Source: Mytilisepta virgata
Taxonomy: Eukaryota; Mollusca; Bivalvia; Mytilida; Mytilidae
Assembly: GCA_028015205.1 (NCBI GenBank)
Contig: CM051516.1
Coordinates: 36,408,230 to 36,472,229 of the forward strand
Length of the DNA: 64,000 nucleotides
Direction: 5' to 3'
The notes under the pieces are model-generated. The model saw nothing but the letters and a program-made list of their open reading frames with translations, had not been told where the DNA came from and made no database searches. Position 1 is the stretch's first letter, and every line of letters begins with the position of its first letter. The position numbers and the translations under genes were made by a program. Shown piece by piece: positions 35,779-47,014 of the stretch.

Positions 35779-36345
35779 ATTATCGAGTTTCAACGTGATG
35801 ACTTCAACTTTCCTATTGTTAATTTTCCCTTCTTGAGTAGCAATATACCAGCATCGCCTGCATATGGCGTCTACGTTTCTCAGCTCATCCGATTTTCAAG
35901 GGCATGCGTGAGTTACCCTGACTTTCGACAAAGAGGATTACTGCTGTCACAAAAGCTTCTTAACCAGGGTTTTATCAGGGATAAGTTGATGTCATCACTT
36001 AGGAAATTTTACGGTCGTCATCACGAAGTGATTGACCATTACAGTGTTCCAATATCTAAAATGATGTTGAACCTGTTCCCACGGTCGTAACATTTTATGT
36101 GCCTCCACCGATTTATGACTTCCACCGGATTGACTTTGTTGAAATTCACGACGGGTGCCGTATACGGAGCAGGAACTGTTTACCCTTCCGGAACACCTGG
36201 GTTCACTCCTGGTTTTTAAAGGAGTTCATGTCGTTCATTGTTTTTTAGTTTTCTGTGTTAATTTGTTGTGTTTGTGGTTGTTCATTTGTCTTCCCGGGTT
36301 TGTCTGTCCTATGGATTACGTTTTTTCTATTGCTCCTTAGGTATA
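35779..36345 (+). pseudogene. Retroelement C-terminal coding remnant with 3' tail
   Basis: From 35779 to the stop at 36088-36090 an open frame reads RDDFNFPIVNFPF, then YGVYVSQLIRFSRAC and KLMSSLRKFYGRHHEVI near its end. This series is the C-terminal region of a family of reverse-transcriptase proteins common in mollusc and cnidarian genomes. The frame has an upstream stop at 35776-35778 and no RT core, so the copy is 5'-truncated. The following 250 bases, with 'cggagcaggaactg', 'ttacccttccgga.cacctg' and T-rich 'tttagttttctgtgtt', are the 3' untranslated tail I associate with mussel repeats. The clade is not assigned. Confidence 0.75.
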
Positions 36346-36404
36346 TTTGTCCTTTTTTATATTACCGAGGTGGATTTGCAGTCTACTATCAGCGTCTCAG
36401 ATGT

Positions 36405-36545
36405 AGTAGTAAAATGATTTGCCCATTCCGTCGATTTAGGACGCATAAGTTGTGCTCAAGGTCAAATTCCAAAATGCCCAAATGCCTAAAGCCAAAAACA
36501 ACTAAAGACAGAGCTATTCATGATATCAAATGCCTTGCGTACAAA
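36405..36545 (+). repeat. Family A repeat, 5' part
   Basis: Has 'ccgtcgatttaggac', 'agttgtgctcaaggtc', and diverged 'gccaaaaacaactaaag'; the 3' half is missing. Confidence 0.75.
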
Positions 36546-37959
36546 GCATAATACTGATTTAAATTCACAATGTTCAGGTGCGCTCATGGCTCAAATTATG
36601 GAAAGTCAAAAGAATATTTATAACCATTCAATCAATGCTGTTAAACTTATACAAACAGAGTACTCAAAAGTGAGCACAAACTGCCTGTTTTAGAATTGGT
36701 TGGGTCCGTGGTACGTCAGAGCGGACTCAAATATAAAACTGTGAGATTATTCTAACTACATTTATAAATATTTTTCGACTTCCAGTATTTTGCATGTTTT
36801 CATTTTGTAACCATATGAATAATTGTCTCTTTCGTTAAATTGGGAAGATCAAATGGAAAATTCGCTTTCTATACCAATCAGTTGTAAATTAACTTCCTTA
36901 TAATGAGGGGACGTTGCAGAAAATGAAACAAAAATCTCTTTTAGACAAAAATTGTAGTATGTAATAAAAGGCTTTTTGATAAAAATAAAATAGATTGTAT
37001 TAGCCGTAAAACACTCACACATGGAACAGCCGATTCTTGACAGAATTTGACTATTTCCTAGTTTTATATATGGAGTGCACCCTGATGTCCCACGGCTGCA
37101 TCCGATTCTAAAATATAGACCTTTGACATGGACGTGAGACAAATTTCAGATTAATCAAATATCAAACATAAAAACATGGAAACTGAAAATATGGTTGAAT
37201 TGAAATTAGACCACATGTATCGAAATAAATAAATATTCTTTGATATTAAGTTTGATGCTCTGTCTAAGCATGTTTAAACAAAAAAAGTCTCATTATAGCA
37301 CAGCTTAAATACAAAAAGTTGGAACACTGAAACAATTAGCCGAAATACTGTAGAGTAAGCTTGAATCCCAAATGACCCAAAATTTAGTTAACTCCACAAA
37401 CCATCTGTGTATAGAGAGCTCTTGATTTATTGGGGCGAAAAGCATCCTTTCATTTGTTCAAGATTACTATCTATGATTTAGTGGGATGGAAATCACCCTT
37501 TCACTTTTGTCCAAGAATACAATGTACTCTCAAGTCCAACTGCATTTAGTATAAGATGGTTATTTGACATACTCTTTAACTAACCAAAATATCCATAAAT
37601 GTCTGATAATAATTTCAGTTACCACAGTTTTTGCTTAGAGTACTAGCATATTTATATTGTATGATTTTTATTTAGTATGATTTATTTGTTTGCATCATTG
37701 ATTGGCAGATGGGCGAGATTTTTATGCCAGGATAGTTTTGGAGACATTAATTTACATTTTATACTATAAATGTAGAAAACATAATTAATTAAAGTAATAT
37801 TTATGCAAAAAAAAAATCTTTTTGATGAATTGTTTTGAACATCAGGACACATTTATCTTTTTAACATCACAAAAATTCTGTGAATACACACTCAGAATTT
37901 CAATCCATTGAAGCTGTCGTTATGTACAATTTAGTGCTCTATTCTTAAAATCTTATCAT
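36546..37959. other. AT-rich, no gene recognised
   Basis: Unsupported open frames only (36849-37142 minus). Confidence 0.4.
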
Positions 37960-38660
37960 TTGAAATCCAAATCCAATCTAAACCCCATCCAAATACAAAG
38001 TCTCTGTACAAAACATGTTGATAAACCCTATCAATGCGAAATCTCTGTCATCTGTCATATTACCCTAACTGTTTATAAACCCCACCACTGCCAAGTGTAT
38101 GTCTCAAGCCAAACTACCCTAACTGTTTATAAACTCCACCATTTCGATCTGTGACGAGCCAAACTATCCTCAGTGCTGATTTTACCAACCAGTGCTAAGT
38201 CTCTGTACCGAGCCCAACTATCCGAACTGCTGATTTAACCCACCAGTACTAAGTCTCTGTAACGAGCCAAACTATCCGAACTGCTTATTTTACCCACCAG
38301 TGCTAAGCCCAACTATCCGACTTTTAAGTCTCTTTATAAACCAAACTATCCTAACTGTTGATTAAACCAGCCAGTCTGTACCAAGCCCTCCGATCCTAAC
38401 CGTTGATTAAACCCACCACTTCTAAGTCTCTGTACCAAGTAAAACTATCCTAACCATTGATTAACCCGACCAGTACTTAATGTATATACCAAGCCATACG
38501 ATCCTAACATCACTGTTAAGTCTCTGAAGCCAGAAGACCCTAACTATTGATTAACCACATTACTGTTAAGTCTCTTGACCAAACCAAACGATCCTTACTG
38601 TTGATTAACACCACCTCAGATAAGTGTTTGCACACTACCATAACTGTTGATCATTTCCAA
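37960..38660 (+). repeat. Degenerate minisatellite, about 55-bp period, about 12 units
   Basis: Units share 'gctaagtctctgtacc', 'agccaaactatccta', 'actgttgatt' and 'aacccaccag' in order. Lengths vary and some units have lost parts. The open frame at 37960-38154 is a by-product of the repeat. Confidence 0.9.
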
Positions 38661-40470
38661 CTATATGTTTTTATTTCAACGCTTTGGTATTTGTTTTTTC
38701 TATAAGATCTATTGATTGAACGTCATAAATTTAATAACTATTCTCGTTGGTTGGTTGGTTGGTTGGTATTGTTGGCTCTAGCTGTTAACTCGTTTTATTG
38801 TTTATCTTTGTATACAGGAAATTTGGTGGCTTGAGTTCATTTTGCCTCGTTAGATCTTGTGTTTTAGTCCTTCTCCTGTTCGTTTGTTTTGTTGTGTTTT
38901 TATTTGACCTTAGCGTCTGTTAGCAATAGTAATGACAGACAATTTTAATGTTTGAACTGTCATGACTGTTCGTAATTAGTATGGCTAAGATAAACAATCA
39001 GCAAGACTTAATTTTTATCGTTGAACAATTCCTGTCTAGTTCTGTTAACTGTTTTTATATTACACCAATTTATTATTATTTATGACATAATTCTGACAGT
39101 GTGATTTGGTTACAGATGTTCTATCTCAATGACTAAACACAATGTAAATTTCATGTAAAACACATCAAAGACAGATCGACAAACCACGGCACGCGAGGAG
39201 CTCGTGACATGAATATTAATTAACCAAGAATCGCTTTGATTACATTTTAGCTTAAAGTTTATATGGTGAAATCATAACGTTTTTATTACCATTCCTGATA
39301 TAAATATGTATATTGAATATTTGTCAACAATAGATGATAAGAATCCAGTTGCTATGTACAATTATTATAAAACTTAATACCATATAACTCGTGCATTTAG
39401 TCATCAGGTGCCATTTTTTAAGGATATACATATTAAGCTTTTTGAGCATCAAACATAACATTCTCTTCATTTTGCACAAACGAATCATTTATGTATAGTT
39501 TGAAGTATAATAAGAAATTATAACTGATTTTTTGGAGCACAGAACTGATTAAATGTATAAAAACAAATCAGATTGAATAATATCTGACATTTAATTAAAA
39601 CATATACACTATTACCATTTTAAGTCATTTTTACTCATTTTGGGGGGAAATTCAGCCGCTGTAAAATTCTTTTTGGTCCGAATTGATATTTTTGTTCTTA
39701 TATAATTTGAAAATTAGTAGTTAAAAATTAACAAATTAATAAATCAGACAACTTAGAAAATATAGACCGCAAACAGGATTTACAAATATAAGTAAAACAT
39801 ATTTATTTCACGTTAGAATCTTTGACATCTAGATAATGTATGTCTTTAAAATTAAAATAAAGTTTCATTTTACATCATATTGATTGACATAACACACTTA
39901 TCTTCTGCCATTTTGTATTATATTATACATATACAAAGATTGGACAGTAATTGACTTTAGATGTTAATTAGAAACTGTATCGGGTTTCAGGACAGTGCCC
40001 GTAAGCTTACTGAATTTATTACTTTATCTTTAATGCCGCGCATGTTACCTATAAATTTTCTTTAAAATGTTGAAAAAATATATTTATAATTTCGGGGTAT
40101 GGCTGAGATAGATATCGCCAAATCTAAATGTTTAATCAAATATAAAAATGTCAAGTGAGTAACATAAATTTAACAGTTTATTGGTATAAGAAATTGAGGA
40201 GATAATTAAACAGACAACTGTCCCTGAGATTTAAGTGCATCTTGATGAAATACCTGTTACAGACACACTCCGACTAATTATAAATATACAAGACGACTTG
40301 AATAGTAAATTATCAGAATTATCACAAAATTGTTTACACTTATATCCATGATAATATCACAAAGAGACAAATTGAAATCATTCTATTAAATTTAACTTAT
40401 TTGAATTAATAAATGTAAATTAGATGAGTTAAAAAATCGGAGAATTCGATACAGCAATATAACGAAACAA
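38661..40470. other. AT-rich; (TTGG)n tract
   Basis: A GGTT tetranucleotide tract lies at 38746-38767. 'ctcgtgacatgaatatt' at about 39200 echoes 6290 and 35610. No gene is recognised. Confidence 0.4.
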
Positions 40471-41476
40471 GAGGCTCAGTGGACTGAGCTGCCTGTATCG
40501 CTCACCTGGCAGTCACAACTTTTGATTTGATTTGACAGACTAGATTGATTTCTGGAAACTTTGTAAATGATCTTCTATAAATGCATCATTCCAAGGGTAA
40601 GTTCATTGGCCAAACGGTTTCAGAGGAGAAGTTTTAAATTTCGACCAATTAGAACATATAAAGGTTTCTGGTGGCCATTTTGTTTTACGGACCGGGATGA
40701 TTTATGCAAACTCCATAGCTGCTTCATACCAAAAATCAGTTCATTTGGCTTTACGGTTTCAGAGGAGAAGAAGTTTTAAATTTCAACCAATCAGAACATG
40801 TAAATGTACATGGCAGCCAATTTGTTTCACGGATGACTTATGCAAATTTTGTAAAGGACCTTCCATAGATGATCCATACAAAAAATCAGTTCATTTGGCT
40901 TTACGGTTTCAGAGAAGAGGTTTTACATTTCGACCAATCAGAACATGTAAATGCTCATGGCGGCCATTTTTCTTCATGGACCAAGATGATTTATGCAAAC
41001 TTTGTAAAGGTCCTTCCATAGATGCTCCATTCCAAAAATCAGTTCATTTGGCTTTACGGTTTCAGATGAGAAGAAGTTTTAAATTACGACCAATCAGAAC
41101 ATGTAAATGCTCATAGCGGCCATTTTGTTTCACGGACCGAATTGATTTACGCAAACTTTGTAAAGGACCGTCAATAGATACTTCATACCAAAAATCAGTT
41201 CATTTGGCTTTACAGTTTCAGAGCAGAAGAATATTTAAATTTGGACCAGTCAGAACATGTAAATGATCATGGCGGCCCTTTTATAATTCACGGACCCGGA
41301 TGATTTATGCAAACTTTGTACAGAACCTTCCATAGAAACTACAGGCCAAGTTTCATTTCAATGGGTCCAGGGGTTTCAGAGGAGAAGATGAAAATGTAAA
41401 AGTTTACAGACGGACGGACGGACGACGGACGCCAATTGATGACAAAATCTCACATGGCCTTTGGTCAGGTGAGCTA
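40471..41476 (+). mobile_element. Pearl-like tandem-repeat element with ACGG microsatellite
   Basis: The left end starts 'gaggctcagtggactgagc', in which GCTCAGT/ACTGAGC forms a hairpin. Core units carry 'aaaaatcagttcatttgg', 'ctttacggtttcagagg', 'ttaaatttcgaccaatc' and 'catggcggccatttt'. The repeated 'ggtttcag' falls at 40616, 40755, 40905, 41058, 41214 and 41372 (periods 139 to 158). Then comes (ACGG)n at about 41409-41430 and the right end 'tcacatggcctttggtc'. Near-terminal GCTCACCTG (40500-40508) and CAGGTGAGC (41466-41474) are exact complements. Ends match 7751-8992 though the core has diverged. The open frames at 40567-41116 simply read the repeats. Confidence 0.9.
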
Positions 41477-41534
41477 AAAAGGACAACATCACTTCAAAAT
41501 CAGTTCTAACTGATACAATGTAAGAAGTGATAAC

Positions 41535-41945
41535 CATTCAACTGATGAGCCGTAAATTGACAAAATATGCACATCTCGTGCATTAAAATCGGTATCAAAG
41601 AATTTTATTTTTTCTACTGAGTCGATGCCGCTGCTGGTTGACTCCCGAGGGTATCCCCATCTCAGTTGCTGGTATTTAGATACTAGCCTGAAATTGAATC
41701 AATGATACTTAAAATTTACTGTTACACAATTGTAACTTTTGTGAAAACTAATGAGTATCTCCCGCGGGCAATAATAGCTTTAGATCTTTTGATCATTTTG
41801 GTATTTGTGAATTTGCTCTTCAACTTTTTGTATTGAGGTTGTGGTTTTCAACATTTTTGGCCTTAAGCACAACTGATGAGTCATAAATCGACGAAATGTA
41901 CACGCCTCGTGCATCAAAATCGGTATCCTAGAACTTTGATGCACT
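41535..41945 (-). repeat. Family A repeat, one full unit plus part of the next
   Basis: 'aactgatgag' followed by the 'cgtaaattgac' block appears at about 41539 and again at about 41870, so the head-to-tail period is about 331 bp. It carries all diagnostic blocks in reverse complement, including 'cgagggtatcc' and 'tactagcctgaaattg'. Confidence 0.85.
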
Positions 41946-41947
41946 GT

Positions 41948-42258
41948 ATATTCAAAATTTTGTCTCATCAGTAGTGCTCAAGGCCAAAAGTGTTGAAATA
42001 AATAATGACAAACCAAAACATTGTATAGAAGATTCACATGCTAAAATGAACGAAAATGTTGGACTAAAAACTATCTAATGACAAAGTTATGCATGAGGAG
42101 ACATTCCCCAGTTTTCAAAAAAATTCTAATTTTTTAAACAAAAATGTTAAGCATCAGTTTCACACCTAGTGTCGATATTCTAAAAATGAGCGTTTTAATA
42201 CCCTCAAGGACTTGAACGTACCAGCCGAGACATCGACTCAGTGGAAGAAATAAAGATT
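41948..42258 (+). repeat. Family A repeat, opposite orientation to its neighbour
   Basis: Runs from 'tctcatcagtagtgctcaa' to 'atcgactcagtgga'. With the unit at 41535-41945 it forms a head-to-head inverted pair. Confidence 0.85.
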
Positions 42259-42344
42259 CTTCTATTTAGACACTGAATTCCAAGACTCTATTGCTGTTCT
42301 TCAGATCAAATGTAGGTGATTGAATAAACAAATGTTGTATGATA

Positions 42345-42560
42345 CCAAAGATATGTATATTTTGTCGAAGTCCGACTCATTCAGTGCTCAGAGCCGTAGA
42401 TGTTGAAAGTGGAAACAACAGGGAGGTACAATCTTAGAGCGGTAAATTTCCTATGCATCACTTTGACTCTAGTATCAAAATACTAGCCGCCGAGCTCGGG
42501 GAATTGGAGCACCACACCAGAAGAGGTAGGGACTCAGTAGTACTAAAAATCTACTATGAT
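42345..42560 (+). repeat. Family A repeat, diverged
   Basis: Keeps 'gtcgaagtccgactcattc', 'agtatcaaaatactagc' and 'agggactcagtagta' blocks; the middle is deleted. Confidence 0.7.
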
Positions 42561-42976
42561 ACCAATAAAATTAAAAGATTGGCTTTGATGAAGGAATACG
42601 ACATCGGGTTTTTTTTTATTTATTAAAAAAGTCATGGCTCCTTCCTTTAACAGTCATCCCTGCTTCTGTTTGAAACCAGTTCCAATTTCGGAGAATGATT
42701 ACAAATCTTAGTTAATATAAGTCCCACCTAGAAAATACGAAGCATAAAACATAATTATGTTGTGTGACAAATTAAACTTTAAATTGTACTGAAAATGCAT
42801 GTCTTTTATTCACGTAAATCAATTTTTCTAAAGCAGAAGTTATATATTTCCCTCATTATTTTCTTTTTTTTCCCAACTGGGAATATAAATGTCTAAACGT
42901 TTTGTTTAAATATTACATAATCCTTAATTAAGGTCTTTCCCTTTGCAGAAGGAAAGACCTTACTGTATTTCTTATG

Positions 42977-43012
<36 letters not shown>

Positions 43013-43024
43013 TTTTTTTTTTTT
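42977..43024. repeat. (ATT)n microsatellite running into poly-T
   Basis: About 11 ATT units followed by about 14 T. Confidence 0.95.
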
Positions 43025-43414
43025 CTGCCGCAGATGTCAAAAAAGTGTCGCGACCTATCATTACGAAACTTAGTACTATTAAACAGTACTACTTGGGCTC
43101 GACTTGAGTCGGCCTGCGAAACCGATCTATTTTTAGTAACGGGGTTATCTGCCCCAGACCGTAAAACCTTGTTTGCAGATTAACTCAAAAACCGTAACCG
43201 TTATCAAAAATCTGAAGTGGGGAAAATGTTGCTCAACTCCTGGACATGATTCGTCATGCAAAAAAAAATGTTCTGATCGACTTCCTGGTTACGCGTTTTT
43301 GACCCGAAAAGTGTCGCGACACGTCAAAATTTTTTTCTTCAAAACGGTAAGTCCTAGAGACTTGGGACCTTCACCAATCATCCTGGATGACATATGTTGC
43401 ATTCAAAAATGTCA

Positions 43415-43447
43415 AGGTCAAAGGTCAAATCTCAAGGTCAGAGGTCA
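43415..43447 (+). promoter_or_regulatory. Two DR1 pairs of AGGTCA
   Basis: AGGTCA occurs at 43415-43420 and 43422-43427, and again at 43435-43440 and 43442-43447; each pair is spaced by one base. This is the layout recognised by RXR heterodimers, HNF4 and COUP-TF type nuclear receptors. A second cluster is at 44008-44033. Function is not shown. Confidence 0.4.
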
Positions 43448-43724
43448 TGGTACACCTTGTTATCAGGTTAACTCAAAAACCATACAAAATTTAAGCAGAC
43501 ATGTAATGGGGAAAATACTTGTCTCATTTAGACCTTTATTTGATATAAAGGGTCGAACCCTGTACGACAAACGGTTTTCGAGTTATAGCCCTTAACGCGT
43601 TTCGGCTAAATGGTTTTTGGCCTATAACTTGAAAATGGTTCGAGATAACATAGTAAACATATGGGTTATTGGTGACCGTCAACTTATTCCCTTCAATTTA
43701 AAATCAAACTTGATTGGCTAATGG

Positions 43725-43745
43725 CGGCCATTTTCAAAATGGCCG
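43725..43745. repeat. Perfect 21-base palindrome
   Basis: CGGCCATTTT and AAAATGGCCG around a single C. It contains two opposed AAAATGGC words that resemble YY1 sites. Confidence 0.9.
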
Positions 43746-44007
43746 ACACTGTAAACAGTTTTTGTGGAAAAGCACGTAAACCGTACAAAATTGAAGCAGA
43801 CAATACATGGGAAAATTGTTCGTCACGTCGAAATCTACAAAAAAGTCTTCAGGACCGAAACCGTAAAACTTGTAGTTTTTGAGTTATTGCACTTGATTTG
43901 TATGTTAAAACTGGTTTTTTGCTTATAACTTGAAAACCGTATTAGATAGTATAGTAAACATGTATACTTAAATGAATCAGTATGCAAAGACCTACAATTT
44001 GAGTCAA

Positions 44008-44033
44008 AGGTCAAAGGTCATGGGTCAAGGTCA
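44008..44033 (+). promoter_or_regulatory. AGGTCA cluster (DR1 plus DR0)
   Basis: AGGTCA at 44008-44013 and 44015-44020, then GGGTCA 44022-44027 and AGGTCA 44028-44033. Confidence 0.35.
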
Positions 44034-44283
44034 TTCCCTAGCAACAAGGTAACGTTAATGAAAAGTCCATAGCAACCATATGTATTCTTAACCAACACTA
44101 CCTTCTGAGTTTAGAATTAAGTTTTATAACCGGAAGTGACCTTCTGTCCATAGCAACCGACAAAGTCCTTAACAACCATACTTTTTCTGACACTAGGCCC
44201 CTTGATCTTTATTCTGGAACCTATATGATAACTATTGGCAACATTTTATCGTAAACAAAATGACTCAATTGTCTTAAGTATTA

Positions 44284-45222
44284 GTCCAGTCAATCTAGCA
44301 GAAATTTGACCCTAACCTTAAAGTAATTGCAACAGAAGATTTTTAAGTTTTAATCTTTAGCATTATACCCCAAATATACACAGAAAAAAGTCCAACAAAA
44401 TCTAACTTGAGGAAGACTAAAAAATCACGATTTCAAAATTCCTATGGAGATTTGCATTGAAAATGGGAGATAACTCTGCAAAAAAGGCAGAAATATCAAT
44501 AAAAATTGATACCAAATTATAACTTTACGGCTTCTGTTCAGCAGAATGTATTGATTCTTGATATTCTAGCCATCTTTAGAGTATAACAAACAACTCTAAA
44601 GGTGTTTTCATATGTTTTATCAAGCTACAACTTAGATTTCGTAATTCACTAGTTGACCATTTATTAAATTTTTCAATATGTCAAGGTAAAGAATCTCAAA
44701 TTTAATAAAAATGATTAAGCATATATTCTTCTCTTTGTGGTTTAAAGTTTCTTTAAACATCGTAGATGCTGAACAAATATAATTTATAGATATAAACAAT
44801 ACCAATTTTTCACATTATTTTTTCAAAATGCTCACAAAGCCACAAATTTGCAATTTCTTTAATGAAAAATGTTAAAAAAAAAAATAAAAATACCCATAAC
44901 ACTTCGGTTTTGTACATTTCATGAGCAGAAGATTATGTAATATAGTCAAATACGAACTTATAACCCCATCAAAGTATCATACTTTACATGAATTTTAAGA
45001 AAATCAACCAAAAACTGACAAAAAAGGCTAATTTTTGCAGAGTTATCTCCCCTTTCCAATGTTAATTTCCATAGGAAATTAAAAATGCTGATTTTGAGTT
45101 TTCCTCATGTTAGATTTTATGGGACTTTTTTCTGTGTATATTTGGGGCTTAATGCTATAGATTAGAACTAAAACATTTTCTGTTGCAATTAGTTTGAGGT
45201 TAAAACTTAGTTTGACTGGACT
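44284..45222. mobile_element. Fold-back element with about 220-bp terminal inverted repeats
   Basis: Left arm 44284-44500 and right arm about 45005-45222 are reverse complements at roughly three quarters identity. Both ends are AGTCCAGTC. Strong blocks: 'ccccaaatatacacag', 'aaaaaagtcc' and 'gggagataactctgc'. The centre of about 500 bp is AT-rich with no transposase. A TA at each edge may be the target duplication. It lies inside the 42931-45270 element. Confidence 0.85.
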
Positions 45223-45270
45223 ATATTTGTATAGGACACCATAACACTAACTAGAGACGGGGAAAGACCT

Positions 45271-45708
45271 CACATTTGTTCTTTGAACAAATGACTTTTT
45301 AATTTGTTTTTTTTTTCTTTATCAAGGCCAAAATAACATGTACATGCATACTTTTAAAAAAATTATTACTCCAGTGCATAAAAGTTGTAGGGCAAAAGTT
45401 ATATATACTTAATTGTTCAGTGTATAACATACGCATTACTTTGTTTATTTAAGAATTTTTATACTTTTTTTTTTTTATAAAATAACGGTGGTATTTTTGG
45501 CGTTCTATTTTTGTAAGTACTACGTTTATTAGATATGTCGGTCTATTGCCCATGTTTGGTCTAGAAGGGTGTTATCTAATTATATCAAAGCATATTCTAT
45601 ATAATTATATTTTCAAATGTGATATGGGAAATCCAAAAACAATAAAGATGTGAACTCCTACAAGAGAAAAAAAACGGAGTTAAATATACAACAGTTACAT
45701 GTCCTTTT
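45271..45708. other. No gene recognised
   Basis: AT-rich sequence with poly-T at about 45466-45476. Confidence 0.4.
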
Positions 45709-45884
45709 CATTCAACGACACGGGGCCTCGGTGGCCGAGTGGTCATGGTAGTTCGTCATGACTGCTAACGATCATTAGCTGTCAACACTGAGGTTCTGAG
45801 TTCGAATCTCACCTGCTGCAGAATAACCAAATTTGCTGAAAACGGCGTAAAACTCCAACTAAACAAAAAAACATTCAACGACAC
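45709..45884 (+). mobile_element. tRNA-derived SINE with 13-bp target-site duplication
   Basis: The body (about 45722-45871) starts 'ggggcctcggtggccgag'. It has pol III box A TGGCCGAGTGG (45732-45742) and box B AGTTCGAATCT (45799-45809), spaced as in tRNAs with a long variable arm (Leu/Ser type). The 3' part 'aacggcgtaaaactcca' and 'actaaac' resembles the conserved 3' end of bivalve SINEs, followed by a short A run. CATTCAACGACAC flanks it exactly at 45709-45721 and 45872-45884. Perfect duplication and near-intact promoter boxes point to a fairly recent insertion. It encodes no protein and would rely on LINE enzymes. Confidence 0.93.
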
Positions 45885-45944
45885 CCTTCTTCGGTCATTG
45901 ATAAATTTGTTTGGTTGTTGTGTTGCCTACTGTACGTGAATCTT

Positions 45945-46195
45945 TTTAAGTGCAAGTCGTTTTTCGAGAATATCTCAAATATTTCTTTAAAATTAAAGTA
46001 AATAATATTACGCTAATAGTCGTTATTAATTATTGAAATGCCTCAAATATTTTACAAGAACGGATTTTTTCATTTTTATCATTTGTTTGTGCAGTTCGTA
46101 TATTTTTGCGTAAAATATGACGTTACCACAAACAAATGTGTTGTTGCTGAATATGTTTAACATTTGTATGTAAACATGTGAACTATAATGCTTAG
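45945..46195 (+). repeat. Dispersed repeat, copy 2 (copy 1 at 17800-18060)
   Basis: Same orientation and block order as copy 1, about 28 kb away. Confidence 0.75.
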
Positions 46196-46604
46196 TTTTT
46201 CATCAAGAAATCAGTTGCCGAAATTTGTGGACACAAAGTAAGTAATAACTATTTTACATCCTACTACGTGTTGATATATCTGGTCTCGCACTAAAACGAT
46301 ATTTGCTACGACATGAAATTAATTTCGAAGTACCATGGCCGGAACTTTTGTCTAGAGGTGATAAATTTATTTACGTGAATAAAAGACATGTATTATCAGT
46401 ACAAATTTACGTTTAATTTTTCAAAAAACATATGTTTTCTGTTTTGTTTTTTTTTCCAGATGGGACTTGTAAAAATTAACATCCTTGAGGAAAACATATT
46501 GTTTGTAGAATTGGTATCAACCAGAAGCAGAGATGTTAAAAGAAAGAGCGGTGACTATTTCAGTGAAAAAGACCATGTCATTTACCGCCACCAAAGCCTG
46601 TTTT
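46196..46604. other. No gene recognised
   Basis: The open frame at 46388-46606 includes a pyrimidine-rich tract ending in 'cag' at 46459, which resembles a splice acceptor, but nothing else supports an exon. Confidence 0.35.
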
Positions 46605-46725
46605 AACTTTGGTATCATAGAATGTTTTATAACTACCACCGCCTCTGTGTCTCTGGACGCATTCTGAACTCTTAATCCCCAAGGGTATCACCAGCTAAGT
46701 TGCTAGTATTTAGGTAAAAAAGAAA
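46605..46725 (-). repeat. Family A repeat, 3' end only
   Basis: 'ggtatcatagaat', 'ccccaagggtatcacc' and 'agttgctagtattta' match the end of the unit in reverse. Confidence 0.65.
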
Positions 46726-47014
46726 AATAGACTTCGTTCAGGGCAATCCGATCATGATGTGACCGCACATATCTTGAGAAATGAAAGAATTCAAAAGTAA
46801 AGATAAATTATTAAGAATAGAATTTAGAAGTTGTAAAATGCTTTTTAAATGTGACGATATCATACATCTAAAGGCAAAGCAAATTCATGAGAAAACTAAC
46901 AAATCAGATAAAAATGACACAACCAAAGGATTAAAAACACTGAGCTGAATAAAAGTATTAGGTTATGACAGCGGAAAAACTGCAATCTGAACCCAAATTT
47001 ATTTAAATCGTATA

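Larger units (their letters stand above)
42931..45270. mobile_element. Large non-autonomous element, 2.3 kb
   Basis: The left edge AGGTCTTTCCC and the right edge GGGAAAGACCT are exact complements. The left edge also folds on itself (AAGGTCTTTCC/GGAAAGACCTT, about 42930-42961). Inside are an (ATT)n tract, two copies of a 300-bp segment ('acaaaattgaagcagac' at about 43482 and 43782), clusters of AGGTCA, and a nested fold-back element. Open frames (43173-43595) have no domains. I regard it as a mollusc repeat of unknown class; no clear target duplication was found. Confidence 0.65.

Noticed and set aside
40567..41116. Overlapping open frames with repeated FRRRSFKFRPIRTCK-like peptide
   Set aside because: These read the tandem core of a pearl-like element, and the peptide repeat mirrors the DNA repeat.
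43173..43595. 140-codon open frame
   Set aside because: Lies inside the non-autonomous element at 42931-45270 and has no domain.
45722..45871. Functional tRNA gene
   Set aside because: Box A and B are present but there is no matched acceptor stem, and flanking target duplications show it is a SINE.
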